Of a stretch of 64,000 bases of DNA, positions 18,367-26,854 are shown in pieces. The DNA lies in NCBI GenBank assembly GCA_015075645.1, contig JABTUF010000004.1, positions 186,001-250,000 of the forward strand, written 5' to 3'. A program made the translations under genes and the position numbers. Origin of the DNA: Burkholderiales bacterium. GTDB taxonomy: Bacteria > Pseudomonadota > Gammaproteobacteria > Burkholderiales > Casimicrobiaceae. Position 1 is the first letter of the stretch; each line of letters starts with the position of its first letter. A model generated the notes under the pieces. That model saw nothing but the letters and a program-made list of their open reading frames with translations. It was not told where the DNA came from and did not search any database.

Positions 18367-18389
18367 TTGACGCGCCGATGAAGCACGAC

Positions 18390-18406
18390 CGGCCCCCGGA
18401 GGGCCG
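18390..18406 (+). other. Hairpin in the tctB-tctA gap
   Basis: A perfect 6-bp stem, CGGCCC/GGGCCG with a 5-base loop, lies 24 bases after the tctB stop inside the 159-base gap before tctA. It has no T-run and may be a processing or partial-attenuation structure. Nothing else is apparent in the gap. Confidence 0.3.
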
Positions 18407-18525
18407 CACGATCTTCGTTTCCGGCGGGCGCGGGTCGCCGCCGCGAAGCGACGCATGGAAGACAAGCCGAGCGCCCGGCCACGGGGCCGGCATCGGACGC
18501 ACGTTCACTCCTCGAGGCTGAGCCC

Positions 18526-20052
18526 TTGGAAGACATCGGCAACCTGCTGCACGGTTTCGCGGTCGCCCTGACCTGGCACAACCTGCTGTTCATGCTCGTC
18601 GGCATCCTGCTCGGCGTGCTGATCGGCGTGCTGCCCGGACTGGGCGGGGCGAACGGCGTCGCGATCCTGCTCCCGCTCACCTTCTCGATGTCGCCGACCT
18701 CGGCGATCATCATGCTCTCGTGCATCTACTGGGGCGCGTTGTTCGGCGGGGCGATCACCTCGATCCTGTTCAACATCCCGGGCGAACCCTGGTCGGTCGC
18801 CACGACCTTCGACGGCTACCCGATGGCGCAGCAGGGCCGCGCCGGCGAAGCGATGACCGCGGCGTTCACCTCGTCGTTCGTCGGCGCGTTCATCGCCGTG
18901 CTGGTCATCACCTTCCTCGCCCCGCTGGTCGCCAAGTTCGCGCTCAGGTTCGGACCGGCCGAGTACTTCTCGGTCCAGTTCCTCACCTTCTGCAGCTTCA
19001 TCGGCATGAGCCGGGAGCCGGCCGCGAAGACGATCGCCGCGATGATGATCGGGTTCGCGCTGGCCGCGGTCGGCCTCGACACCGTGACCGGCCAGCTCCG
19101 CATGACCTTCGGCCACACCGAACTCCTGCAGGGCTTCGACTTCCTGATCGCGGTCATCGGCCTGTTCGGCCTGGGCGAGATCCTGCTCACGATGGAGGAA
19201 GGGCTCGCGTTCAAAGGCGCGAAGGGCCGCATCAGCCTGGGCGTCGTGCTCGAGACCTGGAAGAAGCTGCCGCGCTACTGGATGACCTCGCTGCGAAGCT
19301 GCCTGATCGGCTGCTGGATGGGCATCACGCCCGGCGGCGCGACCCCGGCCTCGTTCATGAGCTACGGCATGGCCCGGCGCATGTCGAAGGACCGCGACGC
19401 GTTCGGCAAGGGCAACCTCGAGGGCGTGGTCGCGCCGGAGACCGCCGCGCACGCCGCCGGCACCAGCGCGCTGCTGCCGATGCTGACGCTCGGCATCCCC
19501 GGCTCGCCCACCGCCGCGGTGCTGCTGGGCGGCCTGCTGATCTGGGGCCTGCAGCCCGGGCCGCTGCTCTTCGTCGAGAAGAAGGAGTTCGTCTGGGGCC
19601 TGATCGCGAGCATGTACCTCGGCAACCTCGCGGGCCTCCTGATCGTGCTGACGACCGTGCCGTGGTGGGCGGCGATCCTGCGCATCCCGTTCTCGATCAT
19701 CGCCCCGGTCATCGTGGTCATCTGCGCGGTCGGCGCGTACACGGTCCACAACAACATGTTCGACGTCTACATGATGGTGGTGTTCGGCGTGGTCGGCTAC
19801 TTCTTCAAGAAGCTCCGTTATCCGCTCGCCCCGCTGGTGCTGGCATTGGTGCTGGGGGACATGGCCGAGACGGCGTTCCGGCAGGCGATGCTGCTGTCGA
19901 ACGGCAGCGTCGCGATCTTCTGGTCGAACGGACTGGTCGGGTCGATCATGACGCTCGCCCTCGTGCTCCTGTTCTGGCCGGTGGTGTCCGGCGGCCTGGC
20001 CGCGTGGCGGCGGCGCCTGCGCGCAGCCGAGAATGCCGCGCCGGTCGACTGA
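18526..20052 (+). CDS. tctA: TTT transporter large membrane subunit
   Basis: A 508-residue polytopic protein of the TctA family. The N-terminal GVLPGLGGANGVAILLPLTF and the second repeat with LPMLTLGIPGSPTAAVLLGGL are the two family signatures, and SILFNIPGEPWSVATTFDGYPMAQQG is diagnostic. It is the sodium/proton-driven translocation subunit. TTG is the only start fitting the conserved N-terminus, with GAGGCTGAG upstream. It ends 25 bases before the formate dehydrogenase genes, so transport and oxidation are probably cotranscribed. Confidence 0.92.
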   Translation: MEDIGNLLHGFAVALTWHNLLFMLVGILLGVLIGVLPGLGGANGVAILLPLTFSMSPTSAIIMLSCIYWGALFGGAITSILFNIPGEPWSVATTFDGYPMAQQGRAGEAMTAAFTSSFVGAFIAVLVITFLAPLVAKFALRFGPAEYFSVQFLTFCSFIGMSREPAAKTIAAMMIGFALAAVGLDTVTGQLRMTFGHTELLQGFDFLIAVIGLFGLGEILLTMEEGLAFKGAKGRISLGVVLETWKKLPRYWMTSLRSCLIGCWMGITPGGATPASFMSYGMARRMSKDRDAFGKGNLEGVVAPETAAHAAGTSALLPMLTLGIPGSPTAAVLLGGLLIWGLQPGPLLFVEKKEFVWGLIASMYLGNLAGLLIVLTTVPWWAAILRIPFSIIAPVIVVICAVGAYTVHNNMFDVYMMVVFGVVGYFFKKLRYPLAPLVLALVLGDMAETAFRQAMLLSNGSVAIFWSNGLVGSIMTLALVLLFWPVVSGGLAAWRRRLRAAENAAPVD

Positions 20053-20077
20053 AGGCCGTGACGGCGGAACTCCGACG

Positions 20078-21778
20078 ATGACGCGCTCCACGGTGGTCGA
20101 CACCTCGATGATCGACGCGCGACGCGACCGGCGCGGCGCGCCGAAGGGCCGCGTCGTCGATCCCGCCGCGCTCGGCGAGATTCGCGCACTGCTCGCCGAC
20201 GCCCCGCGCCGCCGCGACCTCCTGATCGAGTTCCTGCACAGGATCCAGGATGCGCACGGCTGCCTCTCCGCGGACCACCTGGTCGCGCTCGCGCACGAAT
20301 TGAAGCTCGCGCCGACCGAGGTCTACGAGGTCGCGACCTTCTACCACCACTTCGACGTGGTGAAGGAGGGCGACGCTCGCCCGCCTGCGATCACCGTGCG
20401 CGTGTGCGAGACGCTGTCGTGCAGCATGGCCGGTGCGCCGGCGCTGCACGCGGCGATCGAGCGGCTGGGACTGAAGGACGTGCGCGTGATCGGCGCGCCC
20501 TGCGTCGGGCGCTGCGAGGAGGCGCCGGTCGCGGTCGTCGGCCGCCACGCGATCGGTCGCGCGTCCGCGGACGCGGTGGCCGACGCGGTGCGCGAGCGCC
20601 GGCTCGAACAGCCGATCCCGCCCTCGGCCATCGCCTGTGCCGACTACCGGCGTGACGGCGGCTATCGCACGCTCGTCGAGTGCGTGAACGGCGAGCGTTC
20701 GCCGGACGCCGTCATCGCGGAACTCGAGCATTCGTCGCTGCGCGGACTCGGCGGCGCGGGATTCCCGACCGGGCGCAAGTGGAAGATCGTGCGGGCGGAA
20801 CCCGCGCCGCGCCTGATGGCGGTCAACATCGACGAGGGCGAGCCGGGCACGTTCAAGGACCGCCACTACCTCGAACGCGATCCGCACCGCTTCCTCGAAG
20901 GGATGCTCGTCGCCGCGTGGGCCGTCGGCGTCGATGCGGTCTACGTGTACCTGCGCGACGAATACGCCGGGTGCCGCGCGCTGCTCGAACGCGAGATCGC
21001 CGCGTTGCAGCGCGACCCCCCCTGCGCGCTGCCGGAGATCCACCTGCGCCGCGGTGCCGGCGCGTACATCTGCGGCGAAGAGTCCGCGATGATCGAGTCG
21101 ATCGAGGGCAAGCGCGGGATGCCGCGGCTCCGCCCGCCCTACGTCGCGCAGGTGGGGCTGTTCGGCCGGCCGACGCTCGAGCACAACATGGAAACGCTCT
21201 ACTGGGTGCGGGACATCCTCGAGAAGGGCGCCGAGTGGTTCGCCGCACAGGGGCGCCACGGGCGCAAGGGCCTGCGCTCGTTCTCGGTGTCGGGCCGGGT
21301 GAAGACGCCCGGCGTGCACCTCGCGCCGGCGGGCATCACCGTGCGCGAACTGATCGACGAATACTGCGGCGGCATGGCCGACGGCCACACGTTCTACGGC
21401 TACCTGCCCGGCGGCGCGTCGGGCGGCATCCTGCCCGCGTCGATGGGCGACCTCCCGCTCGACTTCGACACGCTGCAGCCGCACGGCTGCTTCATCGGCA
21501 GCGCGGCGGTCATCGTGCTCTCGCAGCACGACCGTGCGCGCGATGCCGCGGAAAACCTGATGCGCTTCTTCGCCGACGAATCCTGCGGCCAGTGCACGCC
21601 CTGCCGCGTGGGCACCGAGAAGGCCGCGACGCTGATGGCGCGGCCGCGCTGGGACACCGCGCTGCTGGGCGAACTGTCGCAGGCGATGGCGGATGCGTCG
21701 ATCTGCGGGCTCGGGCAGGCGGCGCCCAACCCCCTCGCCTGCGTGGTCAAGTACTTCCCGCACGAGCTGGAGGCGTAG
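20078..21778 (+). CDS. NAD-dependent formate dehydrogenase, fused NuoE/NuoF-like subunit
   Basis: A 566-residue diaphorase subunit combining what are often separate gamma (FdsG/NuoE) and beta (FdsB/NuoF) proteins. Residues about 30-185 are NuoE-like, with the [2Fe-2S] cysteines in CETLSCSM and GAPCVGRCE. Residues about 190-566 are NuoF-like: the FMN loop GLGGAGFPTGRKW, the NAD site GAYICGEESAMIESIEGKRG and the [4Fe-4S] motif SCGQCTPCRVG with a downstream cysteine in SICGLGQ. It passes electrons from the catalytic subunit to NAD+. ATG at 20078 was chosen because an upstream in-frame ATG lies inside tctA. The next gene starts 10 bases after its stop. Confidence 0.92.
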   Translation: MTRSTVVDTSMIDARRDRRGAPKGRVVDPAALGEIRALLADAPRRRDLLIEFLHRIQDAHGCLSADHLVALAHELKLAPTEVYEVATFYHHFDVVKEGDARPPAITVRVCETLSCSMAGAPALHAAIERLGLKDVRVIGAPCVGRCEEAPVAVVGRHAIGRASADAVADAVRERRLEQPIPPSAIACADYRRDGGYRTLVECVNGERSPDAVIAELEHSSLRGLGGAGFPTGRKWKIVRAEPAPRLMAVNIDEGEPGTFKDRHYLERDPHRFLEGMLVAAWAVGVDAVYVYLRDEYAGCRALLEREIAALQRDPPCALPEIHLRRGAGAYICGEESAMIESIEGKRGMPRLRPPYVAQVGLFGRPTLEHNMETLYWVRDILEKGAEWFAAQGRHGRKGLRSFSVSGRVKTPGVHLAPAGITVRELIDEYCGGMADGHTFYGYLPGGASGGILPASMGDLPLDFDTLQPHGCFIGSAAVIVLSQHDRARDAAENLMRFFADESCGQCTPCRVGTEKAATLMARPRWDTALLGELSQAMADASICGLGQAAPNPLACVVKYFPHELEA

Positions 21779-21788
21779 ACTCTCCCGC

Positions 21789-24584
21789 ATGAACGCCCCG
21801 CACGAAGCGCTGCTCGCGCAGGAGACCGTCACGTTCAGGCTGAACGGGGCCGAGGTCGGCGCGGCGCCGGGCGAGACGATCCTCGAGGTCGCCGATCGCC
21901 TCGGCGTCGAGATCCCGCGCCTCTGCTACAAGAAGGGCCTGCGGCCCGACGGCAACTGCCGCTCGTGCATGGTCGAGATCAAGGGCGAGCGCGTGCTCGC
22001 CCCCTCGTGCTGCCGCGCGCCTACCGCCGGGATGGAGGTTTCGACCGACAGCGCGCGCGCGAAGCACGCGCAGAAGCTGGTCGTCGAACTCCTCGCCTCC
22101 GACGTGCCCGACCGCGTCTACAAGCCCGACTCCGAGCTCGCGCACTGGCAGCGCCGCCTGGGCATCGCCACACCCCGATTCCCCGTGCGCGCGCAGCCGA
22201 AGGCGGACCTCTCGCACCCGGCGATGGCGGTGAACCTCGACGCCTGCATCCAGTGCACGCGCTGCGTGCGCGCCTGCCGCGAGGTGCAGGTGAACGACGT
22301 GATCGGCTACGCGCACCGCAGCCACCATTCGGCGATCGTGTTCGACCTCGACGACCCGATGGGCGCGTCGTCGTGCGTGGCCTGCGGCGAGTGCGTGCAG
22401 GCCTGCCCGACCGGGGCGCTCGCGCCGGCGAACGACGCCTACCTCGCCCGCATCGACCGGAAGGTCGATTCGGTCTGTCCCTACTGCGGCGTCGGCTGCC
22501 AGATCACCTACCACGTCGGCGACGGGAAGATCGTCCGCGTCGAGGGACGCGACGGTCCGGCCAACCGCGAGCGCCTGTGCGTGAAGGGCCGCTTCGGCTT
22601 CGACTACGTCGCGCATCCGCAACGATTGACCAAGCCGCTCGTCCGCCGCGAAGGCGCGCGGAAGGATCCGCACGCGAAGCTCGATCCCGCGAATCCGCTC
22701 GCCGCGTTCCGCGAGGCGACGTGGGAGGAGGCGATGGCGCTCGCGGGCGGCACGCTGAAGCGCATCCGCGACGAGCGCGGGCCGCGCGCGCTCGCGGGTT
22801 TCGGCTCCGCGAAAGGCAGCAACGAGGAGGCGTACCTGTTCCAGAAGCTCGTGCGCACCGGCTTCGGCAGCAACAACGTCGACCACTGCACGCGCCTGTG
22901 CCACGCCTCCTCCGTCGCGGCGCTGCTCGAGGGCATCGGCTCGGGCGCGGTGTCGAATCCGGTGATGGACGTGCTCGAGGCCGACGTGATCCTGCTGATC
23001 GGCTCGAACCCGATCGTCAACCACCCGGTCGCGGCGACCTGGATCAAGAACGCCGTGAAGCGCGGCACGCGCCTCATCCTCGCCGACCCGCGCCGCTCCG
23101 AACTCGCCCGGCACGCGTGGCGGACGCTGCAGTTCAAGCCGGGCGGCGACGTATCGCTGCTGAACGCGATGATGCACGTGATCGTCGACGAGGGCCTGGT
23201 CGACCGCGCGTTCGTCGCGGACCGCACGAGCGGCTACGAGGCGCTCGCGAAGAACCTCGCCGCGTTCAGCCCGGAGGCGATGGCGGGCGAATGCGGGATC
23301 CCCGCGGAGACGATCCGCGAGGTCGCGCGCGCGTTCGCGACCTCGAAGGGGTCGATGATCCTGTGGGGCATGGGCGTGTCGCAGCACGTGCACGGCACCG
23401 ACAACGCGCGCTGCCTGATCGCGCTCACGATGCTGACCGGCCAGGTCGGCCGGCGCGGCACCGGATTGCACCCGCTGCGCGGGCAGAACAACGTCCAGGG
23501 CGCGTCCGACGCCGGACTGATCCCGATGATGTATCCGGACTACCGCCGCGTCGACAACGCCGATGCGCGCCCGATCTTCGAATCGCTCTGGGGCCGCACG
23601 CTGGACGACCAGCCGGGGCGCACCGTCGTCGAGGTCATCCACGCGATCGACGCGGGCGAGATCCGCGGCATGTACATCATGGGCGAGAACCCCGCGATGT
23701 CGGATCCGGACGCGGGCCACGCGCGCGAGGCGCTGGCGAAACTCGAGATGCTGGTCGTGCAGGACCTCTTCCTCACCGAAACGGCGTACCTCGCCGACGT
23801 GATCCTGCCGGCGTCCGCGTTTCCGGAGAAGACCGGCACGTTCACCAACACCGACCGGACGGTGCAACTCGGGCGGCAGGCGCTCCCGCCGCCCGGTGAA
23901 GCGCGCCAGGATCTCGCGATCATCGTCGACATGGCGCGCCGGCTCGGACTCGACTGGCGCTACGAACATCCGCGCGACGTGTTCGCCGAGATGCGGCTCG
24001 CGATGCCGTCGATCGCCGGCATCACCTGGGAGCGTCTCGAGCGCGAGGGATCGGTCACCTATCCGTGCGAGCGCGAAGGCGACCCGGGCGAGCCGGTCGT
24101 GTTCGTCGATCGCTTCCCGACCGCGAGCGGCAGGGCGAAGCTCGTGCCCGCCACGCTCGTCCGGCCGGCCGAAGTGCCCGACCACGAGTACCCGTGGGTG
24201 CTGATCACCGGACGGATGCTCGAGCACTGGCACACCGGCAGCATGACGCGCCGCACGCAGGTGCTCGACGCGATCGAGCCCGCACCGGTGGCATCGGTGC
24301 ATCCGGACGACCTCGCCGAGATGGGCGTCTCGCCGGGCGGCGCGATCACCGTGACGACCCGGCGCGGCGAAGTGGCGCTCTACGCACGCGCCGATGCGGG
24401 CATGCCGCGTCACGCGATCTTCCTGCCGTTCTGCTACTACGAGGCCGCGGCGAACCTGCTCACCAACCCGGCGCTCGACCCGTACGGCAAGATTCCCGAG
24501 TTCAAGTACTGCGCCGTGCGCGTGACGGCGGGCGGTGCGCCGGTCGAGCGTTTCGGTTACGCGGAAGCGGGGTCAGAGCCGTAG
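21789..24584 (+). CDS. fdsA: Formate dehydrogenase catalytic subunit (Mo/W-bisMGD)
   Basis: A 931-residue FdhA/FdsA-type enzyme oxidising formate to CO2. An N-terminal [2Fe-2S] ferredoxin domain (CYKKGLRPDGNCRSCMVEI, then SCC) and NuoG-like His/Cys region are followed by two [4Fe-4S] motifs, CIQCTRCVRACRE and CVACGECVQACPTGA (about residues 155-215). The molybdopterin oxidoreductase body starts VCPYCGVGCQ. The metal-binding catalytic residue is a normal cysteine in HCTRLCHASS, not selenocysteine. The molydopterin-dinucleotide-binding domain closes the protein (YPWVLITGRMLEHWHTGSMTRR). Formate released by Frc is its expected substrate. The sulfurtransferase FdhD/FdsC needed for maturation is not in this window. 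Confidence 0.95.
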   Translation: MNAPHEALLAQETVTFRLNGAEVGAAPGETILEVADRLGVEIPRLCYKKGLRPDGNCRSCMVEIKGERVLAPSCCRAPTAGMEVSTDSARAKHAQKLVVELLASDVPDRVYKPDSELAHWQRRLGIATPRFPVRAQPKADLSHPAMAVNLDACIQCTRCVRACREVQVNDVIGYAHRSHHSAIVFDLDDPMGASSCVACGECVQACPTGALAPANDAYLARIDRKVDSVCPYCGVGCQITYHVGDGKIVRVEGRDGPANRERLCVKGRFGFDYVAHPQRLTKPLVRREGARKDPHAKLDPANPLAAFREATWEEAMALAGGTLKRIRDERGPRALAGFGSAKGSNEEAYLFQKLVRTGFGSNNVDHCTRLCHASSVAALLEGIGSGAVSNPVMDVLEADVILLIGSNPIVNHPVAATWIKNAVKRGTRLILADPRRSELARHAWRTLQFKPGGDVSLLNAMMHVIVDEGLVDRAFVADRTSGYEALAKNLAAFSPEAMAGECGIPAETIREVARAFATSKGSMILWGMGVSQHVHGTDNARCLIALTMLTGQVGRRGTGLHPLRGQNNVQGASDAGLIPMMYPDYRRVDNADARPIFESLWGRTLDDQPGRTVVEVIHAIDAGEIRGMYIMGENPAMSDPDAGHAREALAKLEMLVVQDLFLTETAYLADVILPASAFPEKTGTFTNTDRTVQLGRQALPPPGEARQDLAIIVDMARRLGLDWRYEHPRDVFAEMRLAMPSIAGITWERLEREGSVTYPCEREGDPGEPVVFVDRFPTASGRAKLVPATLVRPAEVPDHEYPWVLITGRMLEHWHTGSMTRRTQVLDAIEPAPVASVHPDDLAEMGVSPGGAITVTTRRGEVALYARADAGMPRHAIFLPFCYYEAAANLLTNPALDPYGKIPEFKYCAVRVTAGGAPVERFGYAEAGSEP

Positions 24585-24604
24585 TCGCGGCCGGGGCCCG
24601 CTTG

Positions 24605-25408
24605 CTACCCGAGCGCCTTGAACCACATCCAGGCGCCGAGCACGAAGAGCATTGCGGCGAACGCGCGCTTCAGCCGCGCCACCGGCCACGCATGAGCGAC
24701 CTTCGCGCCGAGCGGCGCGAGCATCATCGTCGCGGCGGCGATGCACAGTAGCGCGGGCAGGTTCACGTAACCGATCGAATACGCCGGCAGGCCGTCGTGC
24801 CGCCAACCCGCGAACACGTAGCCGATGGTCGCGGCGAGGGCGACCGGCCAGCCGATCGCCGCCGACGTGGCGACCGCCGTGTGCACCTTCACGTTGCAGC
24901 GGGTCATGAACGGCACGGCGAGGAACGCGCCGCCGGTGCCGACCATCCCGGCGACGAGCCCGATCAGCGAACCCATCGCGAACATCGCGATCTGCCCGGG
25001 CAGCTCGCGCGTGGGATGGGGACGCGTGTTGCGCAGCATCTGGACCGCCGTGAGCCAGGTGAAGCTGCCGAAGCAGGCCGCCATCACGCGCATCGGCAGC
25101 GCGCTCGCGATCTGCGCGCCCACGAGCGAGCCGATGACGAGGCCGGGCGCCATCGCCCACACGATCGGCCAGGCGACCGCGCCGCGCTTGTGGTGCGCGC
25201 GCGCGGAAGCGAACGCGGTGAAGCAGATCGTCGCCGCCGACGTGCCGATCGCGAGCGGCAGGAGGTGCGAGCGTTCGACGCCCTGGTGGGCGAACACCTC
25301 GACGAGCACCGGGACGATCGTGAAGCCCCCGCCGATGCCGAGCAGCCCGGCGAGGAAGCCGACGAACGCGCCGAGCGCGAGGAAGATCGGAACCAGCGCG
25401 AGATTCAT
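24605..25408 (-). CDS. TauE/SafE family anion permease
   Basis: A 267-residue membrane protein with about eight helices and the twofold TauE repeat: GFLAGLLGIGGGFTIVPVL near the N-terminus and GLVAGMVGTGGAFLAVPFM after the middle. Such proteins export sulfite, sulfoacetate or other organic anions. ATG at 25408 removes an unlikely arginine-rich 11-residue leader. It is convergent with fdsA (20-base gap) and not part of that operon. Substrate unknown. Confidence 0.88.
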   Translation of the reverse strand: MNLALVPIFLALGAFVGFLAGLLGIGGGFTIVPVLVEVFAHQGVERSHLLPLAIGTSAATICFTAFASARAHHKRGAVAWPIVWAMAPGLVIGSLVGAQIASALPMRVMAACFGSFTWLTAVQMLRNTRPHPTRELPGQIAMFAMGSLIGLVAGMVGTGGAFLAVPFMTRCNVKVHTAVATSAAIGWPVALAATIGYVFAGWRHDGLPAYSIGYVNLPALLCIAAATMMLAPLGAKVAHAWPVARLKRAFAAMLFVLGAWMWFKALG

Positions 25409-25481
25409 GGCCGCGGTCCGACGTGCCGATCCCCGGCGCACTGCGCGCCTCGGCGGCGCGCTGACGCCATCGCACCGGTGG

Positions 25482-25964
25482 TCACGGGCGCTTCGCCTTC
25501 GACGGCGGCTTCGCGAGCTTCAGCGCCGCCTGCCACTCGGCTGGCGTCACCGGCGTGATGGACAGCCGGTTGCCTCGTTGGAGCGTCACCATGCCGACGA
25601 GCGCCTTCGTGGCGCGCATCTCGGCGATCGTGACGAACCGCGTCTTCTCGACCAAGGTCACGTCGACGCACATCCAGCGCGGCGCGGCGCGCGTCGCCTT
25701 CGGGTCGTGGTAGCCGCTCGCGGGATCGAACTGCGTCTCGTCGGGGTGCGCCGCCGACGAGACGCGCACGATGCCCGCGATGCCGGGCTCCGCGCAGCTC
25801 GAATGATAGAAGAACGCGAGGTCGCCGACGCGCATCGCGTCGCGCATGAAATTGCGCGCCGTGTAGTTGCGCACGCCGGTCCACGGCGAAGTCTTCCCGG
25901 GCAATCGCGCGAGATCGTCGATCGACATCTCGTCGGGTTCGGACTTCATCAGCCAGTACGACAT
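25482..25964 (-). CDS. EVE-domain protein
   Basis: A 160-residue single EVE domain: MSYWLMKSEPDEMSIDDL at the start, WTGVRNYTARNFMRDAM, VGDLAFFYHSS and YYDPK-like HDPKATRAAPRWMCVDV. EVE domains belong to the PUA-like fold and bind modified nucleobases in DNA or RNA. ATG at 25964 matches the universal family start. The gene lies downstream of 6S RNA and zapA on the same strand, a common proteobacterial neighbourhood. Confidence 0.92.
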   Translation of the reverse strand: MSYWLMKSEPDEMSIDDLARLPGKTSPWTGVRNYTARNFMRDAMRVGDLAFFYHSSCAEPGIAGIVRVSSAAHPDETQFDPASGYHDPKATRAAPRWMCVDVTLVEKTRFVTIAEMRATKALVGMVTLQRGNRLSITPVTPAEWQAALKLAKPPSKAKRP

Positions 25965-26009
25965 GGGTGCGCGCGGTCCCGGAGGGGGTCGAGGGCGGTT
26001 TCGTCTCGC

Positions 26010-26028
26010 GCCGGGCTTCACGCCCGGC
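26010..26028. other. Inverted repeat between 6S RNA and the EVE gene
   Basis: GCCGGGC/GCCCGGC with a five-base loop forms a perfect 7-bp hairpin just upstream of the EVE gene. Its shape resembles the REP palindromes elsewhere, but the flanks differ; it could be a second terminator for 6S RNA. Confidence 0.35.
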
Positions 26029-26046
26029 CTGTCGCACCACCCATCA

Positions 26047-26079
26047 AACGCGAACGGCGCCCAAGGCGCCGCCCGCGTT
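26047..26079 (-). terminator. Long hairpin terminator after 6S RNA
   Basis: A 15-bp stem with a 3-base loop: arms AACGCGAACGGCGCC and GGCGCCGCCCGCGTT on the plus strand, pairing throughout if two G-U pairs are allowed on the minus-strand transcript. It begins 2-3 bases past the predicted 3' end of 6S RNA and is followed on that strand by TTTGATG. It probably ends or protects the 6S precursor. Confidence 0.6.
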
Positions 26080-26081
26080 CA

Positions 26082-26258
26082 AGGGTCCCCGCAGGTGCCG
26101 TCCGACCTTGTCCTGAACCGGGGTTCAGGGTGGCCGCCTGCCGGAGCCATCAGGCGCTTCCGCGTGGGAGCGCACACCGGCTCACTGGAGGCGCGGCGGC
26201 CTCGCCAAGTGGCATTGGTTCAAGGAACGTGAGGCCGGTTGTCGAACACCGCAGGGGA
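26082..26258 (-). ncRNA. ssrS: 6S RNA
   Basis: The minus strand reads like 6S RNA, the RNA-polymerase-binding regulator of stationary phase. From 5': GGTGTTCG, then ACGTTCCTTGAACC (the 5' side), a central region with CAGTGAGCCGGTG, then the 3' hairpin CCCTGAACCCCGGTTCAGG, and CGGCACCTGCGGGG, which pairs with CCCCTGCGGTG at the 5' end to close the molecule. The predicted length of about 177 bases is typical. Location directly downstream of zapA on the same strand is the conserved ssrS site. Ends are estimated from pairing. Confidence 0.88.
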
Positions 26259-26291
26259 TGGAGCGTTGGCGATCGCGCGGAGCGACCGCCG

Positions 26292-26648
26292 TCACAGAAG
26301 CTTGTCCTGCCCCGCCATCACCTGGTCGATGGCGGACTGCATCGCGTGGATTCTACGCTCCGCGCGGGGGTCGTCAATCGGCGCGGCCGCGGACGGCGAT
26401 GCCGACGGCGATTCGGCGCGCGCGCGCAGGAGTTCGTTGGCGAGGTTCAACGCCGCCATCACCGCGATGCGGTCGACCGCCGCGACCTTGCCCGTGTCGC
26501 GGATCTCGCGCATCCGCCCGTCGAGCAGCGCGACCGCGCGCATGAGTTCCGCGCGCTCGGACTCGCGGCACGCGATCTTGTAGTCGCGCCCGAGGATCGT
26601 GACGTCGATCTGCGCCGGCTTCTCGGCCGTGCCGCCCTTCGCGCTCAT
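26292..26648 (-). CDS. zapA: Cell division protein ZapA
   Basis: A 118-residue ZapA, which cross-links FtsZ protofilaments. The N-terminal beta region is QIDVTILGRDYKIACRESE, followed by the helix with VDRIAVMAALNLANELL that forms the coiled-coil dimer. A proline/alanine-rich linker (SPSASPSAAAP) interrupts the C-terminal helix, which is unusual for the family. It overlaps the upstream coiled-coil gene by 4 bases (ATGA), and 6S RNA follows. Confidence 0.92.
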   Translation of the reverse strand: MSAKGGTAEKPAQIDVTILGRDYKIACRESERAELMRAVALLDGRMREIRDTGKVAAVDRIAVMAALNLANELLRARAESPSASPSAAAPIDDPRAERRIHAMQSAIDQVMAGQDKLL

Positions 26649-26839
26649 TCGGCGGGCAGCTTCGCGAGCAGCGAATCGAGGCGGCCCGCCGCGACGCGCA
26701 TCCGCTCGTCGAGGACGCGCTCGTGGGCATGGGCCTGCGCGAGCTTCGCACGCAGGTCGTCGTTCGCCGCGCGCAGCGCCCGCGTGTGCGCGATCAGCAC
26801 GGCGAGCTTGCGCTCGAGTTCGGCCAGTTCGGCGTCCAT
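26645..26839 (-). CDS. ZapB-like small coiled-coil protein
   Basis: A 64-residue, almost entirely helical protein with heptad-patterned leucines (LAELERKLAVLIAHTRAL and LRAKLAQAH). Small coiled-coil proteins directly before zapA are usual in proteobacteria and are annotated as ZapB-like (TIGR02449-type) division factors. Its stop overlaps the zapA start, so coupled translation is likely. Function is inferred from position and coiled coil. Confidence 0.75.
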   Translation of the reverse strand: MDAELAELERKLAVLIAHTRALRAANDDLRAKLAQAHAHERVLDERMRVAAGRLDSLLAKLPAE

Positions 26840-26854
26840 CGGGCTATGGTGCGG

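Noticed and set aside
21747..24413. 888-codon antisense frame opposite fdsA
   Set aside because: Histidine/arginine-rich composition typical of the antisense frame of a GC-rich gene; fdsA motifs on the other strand are decisive.
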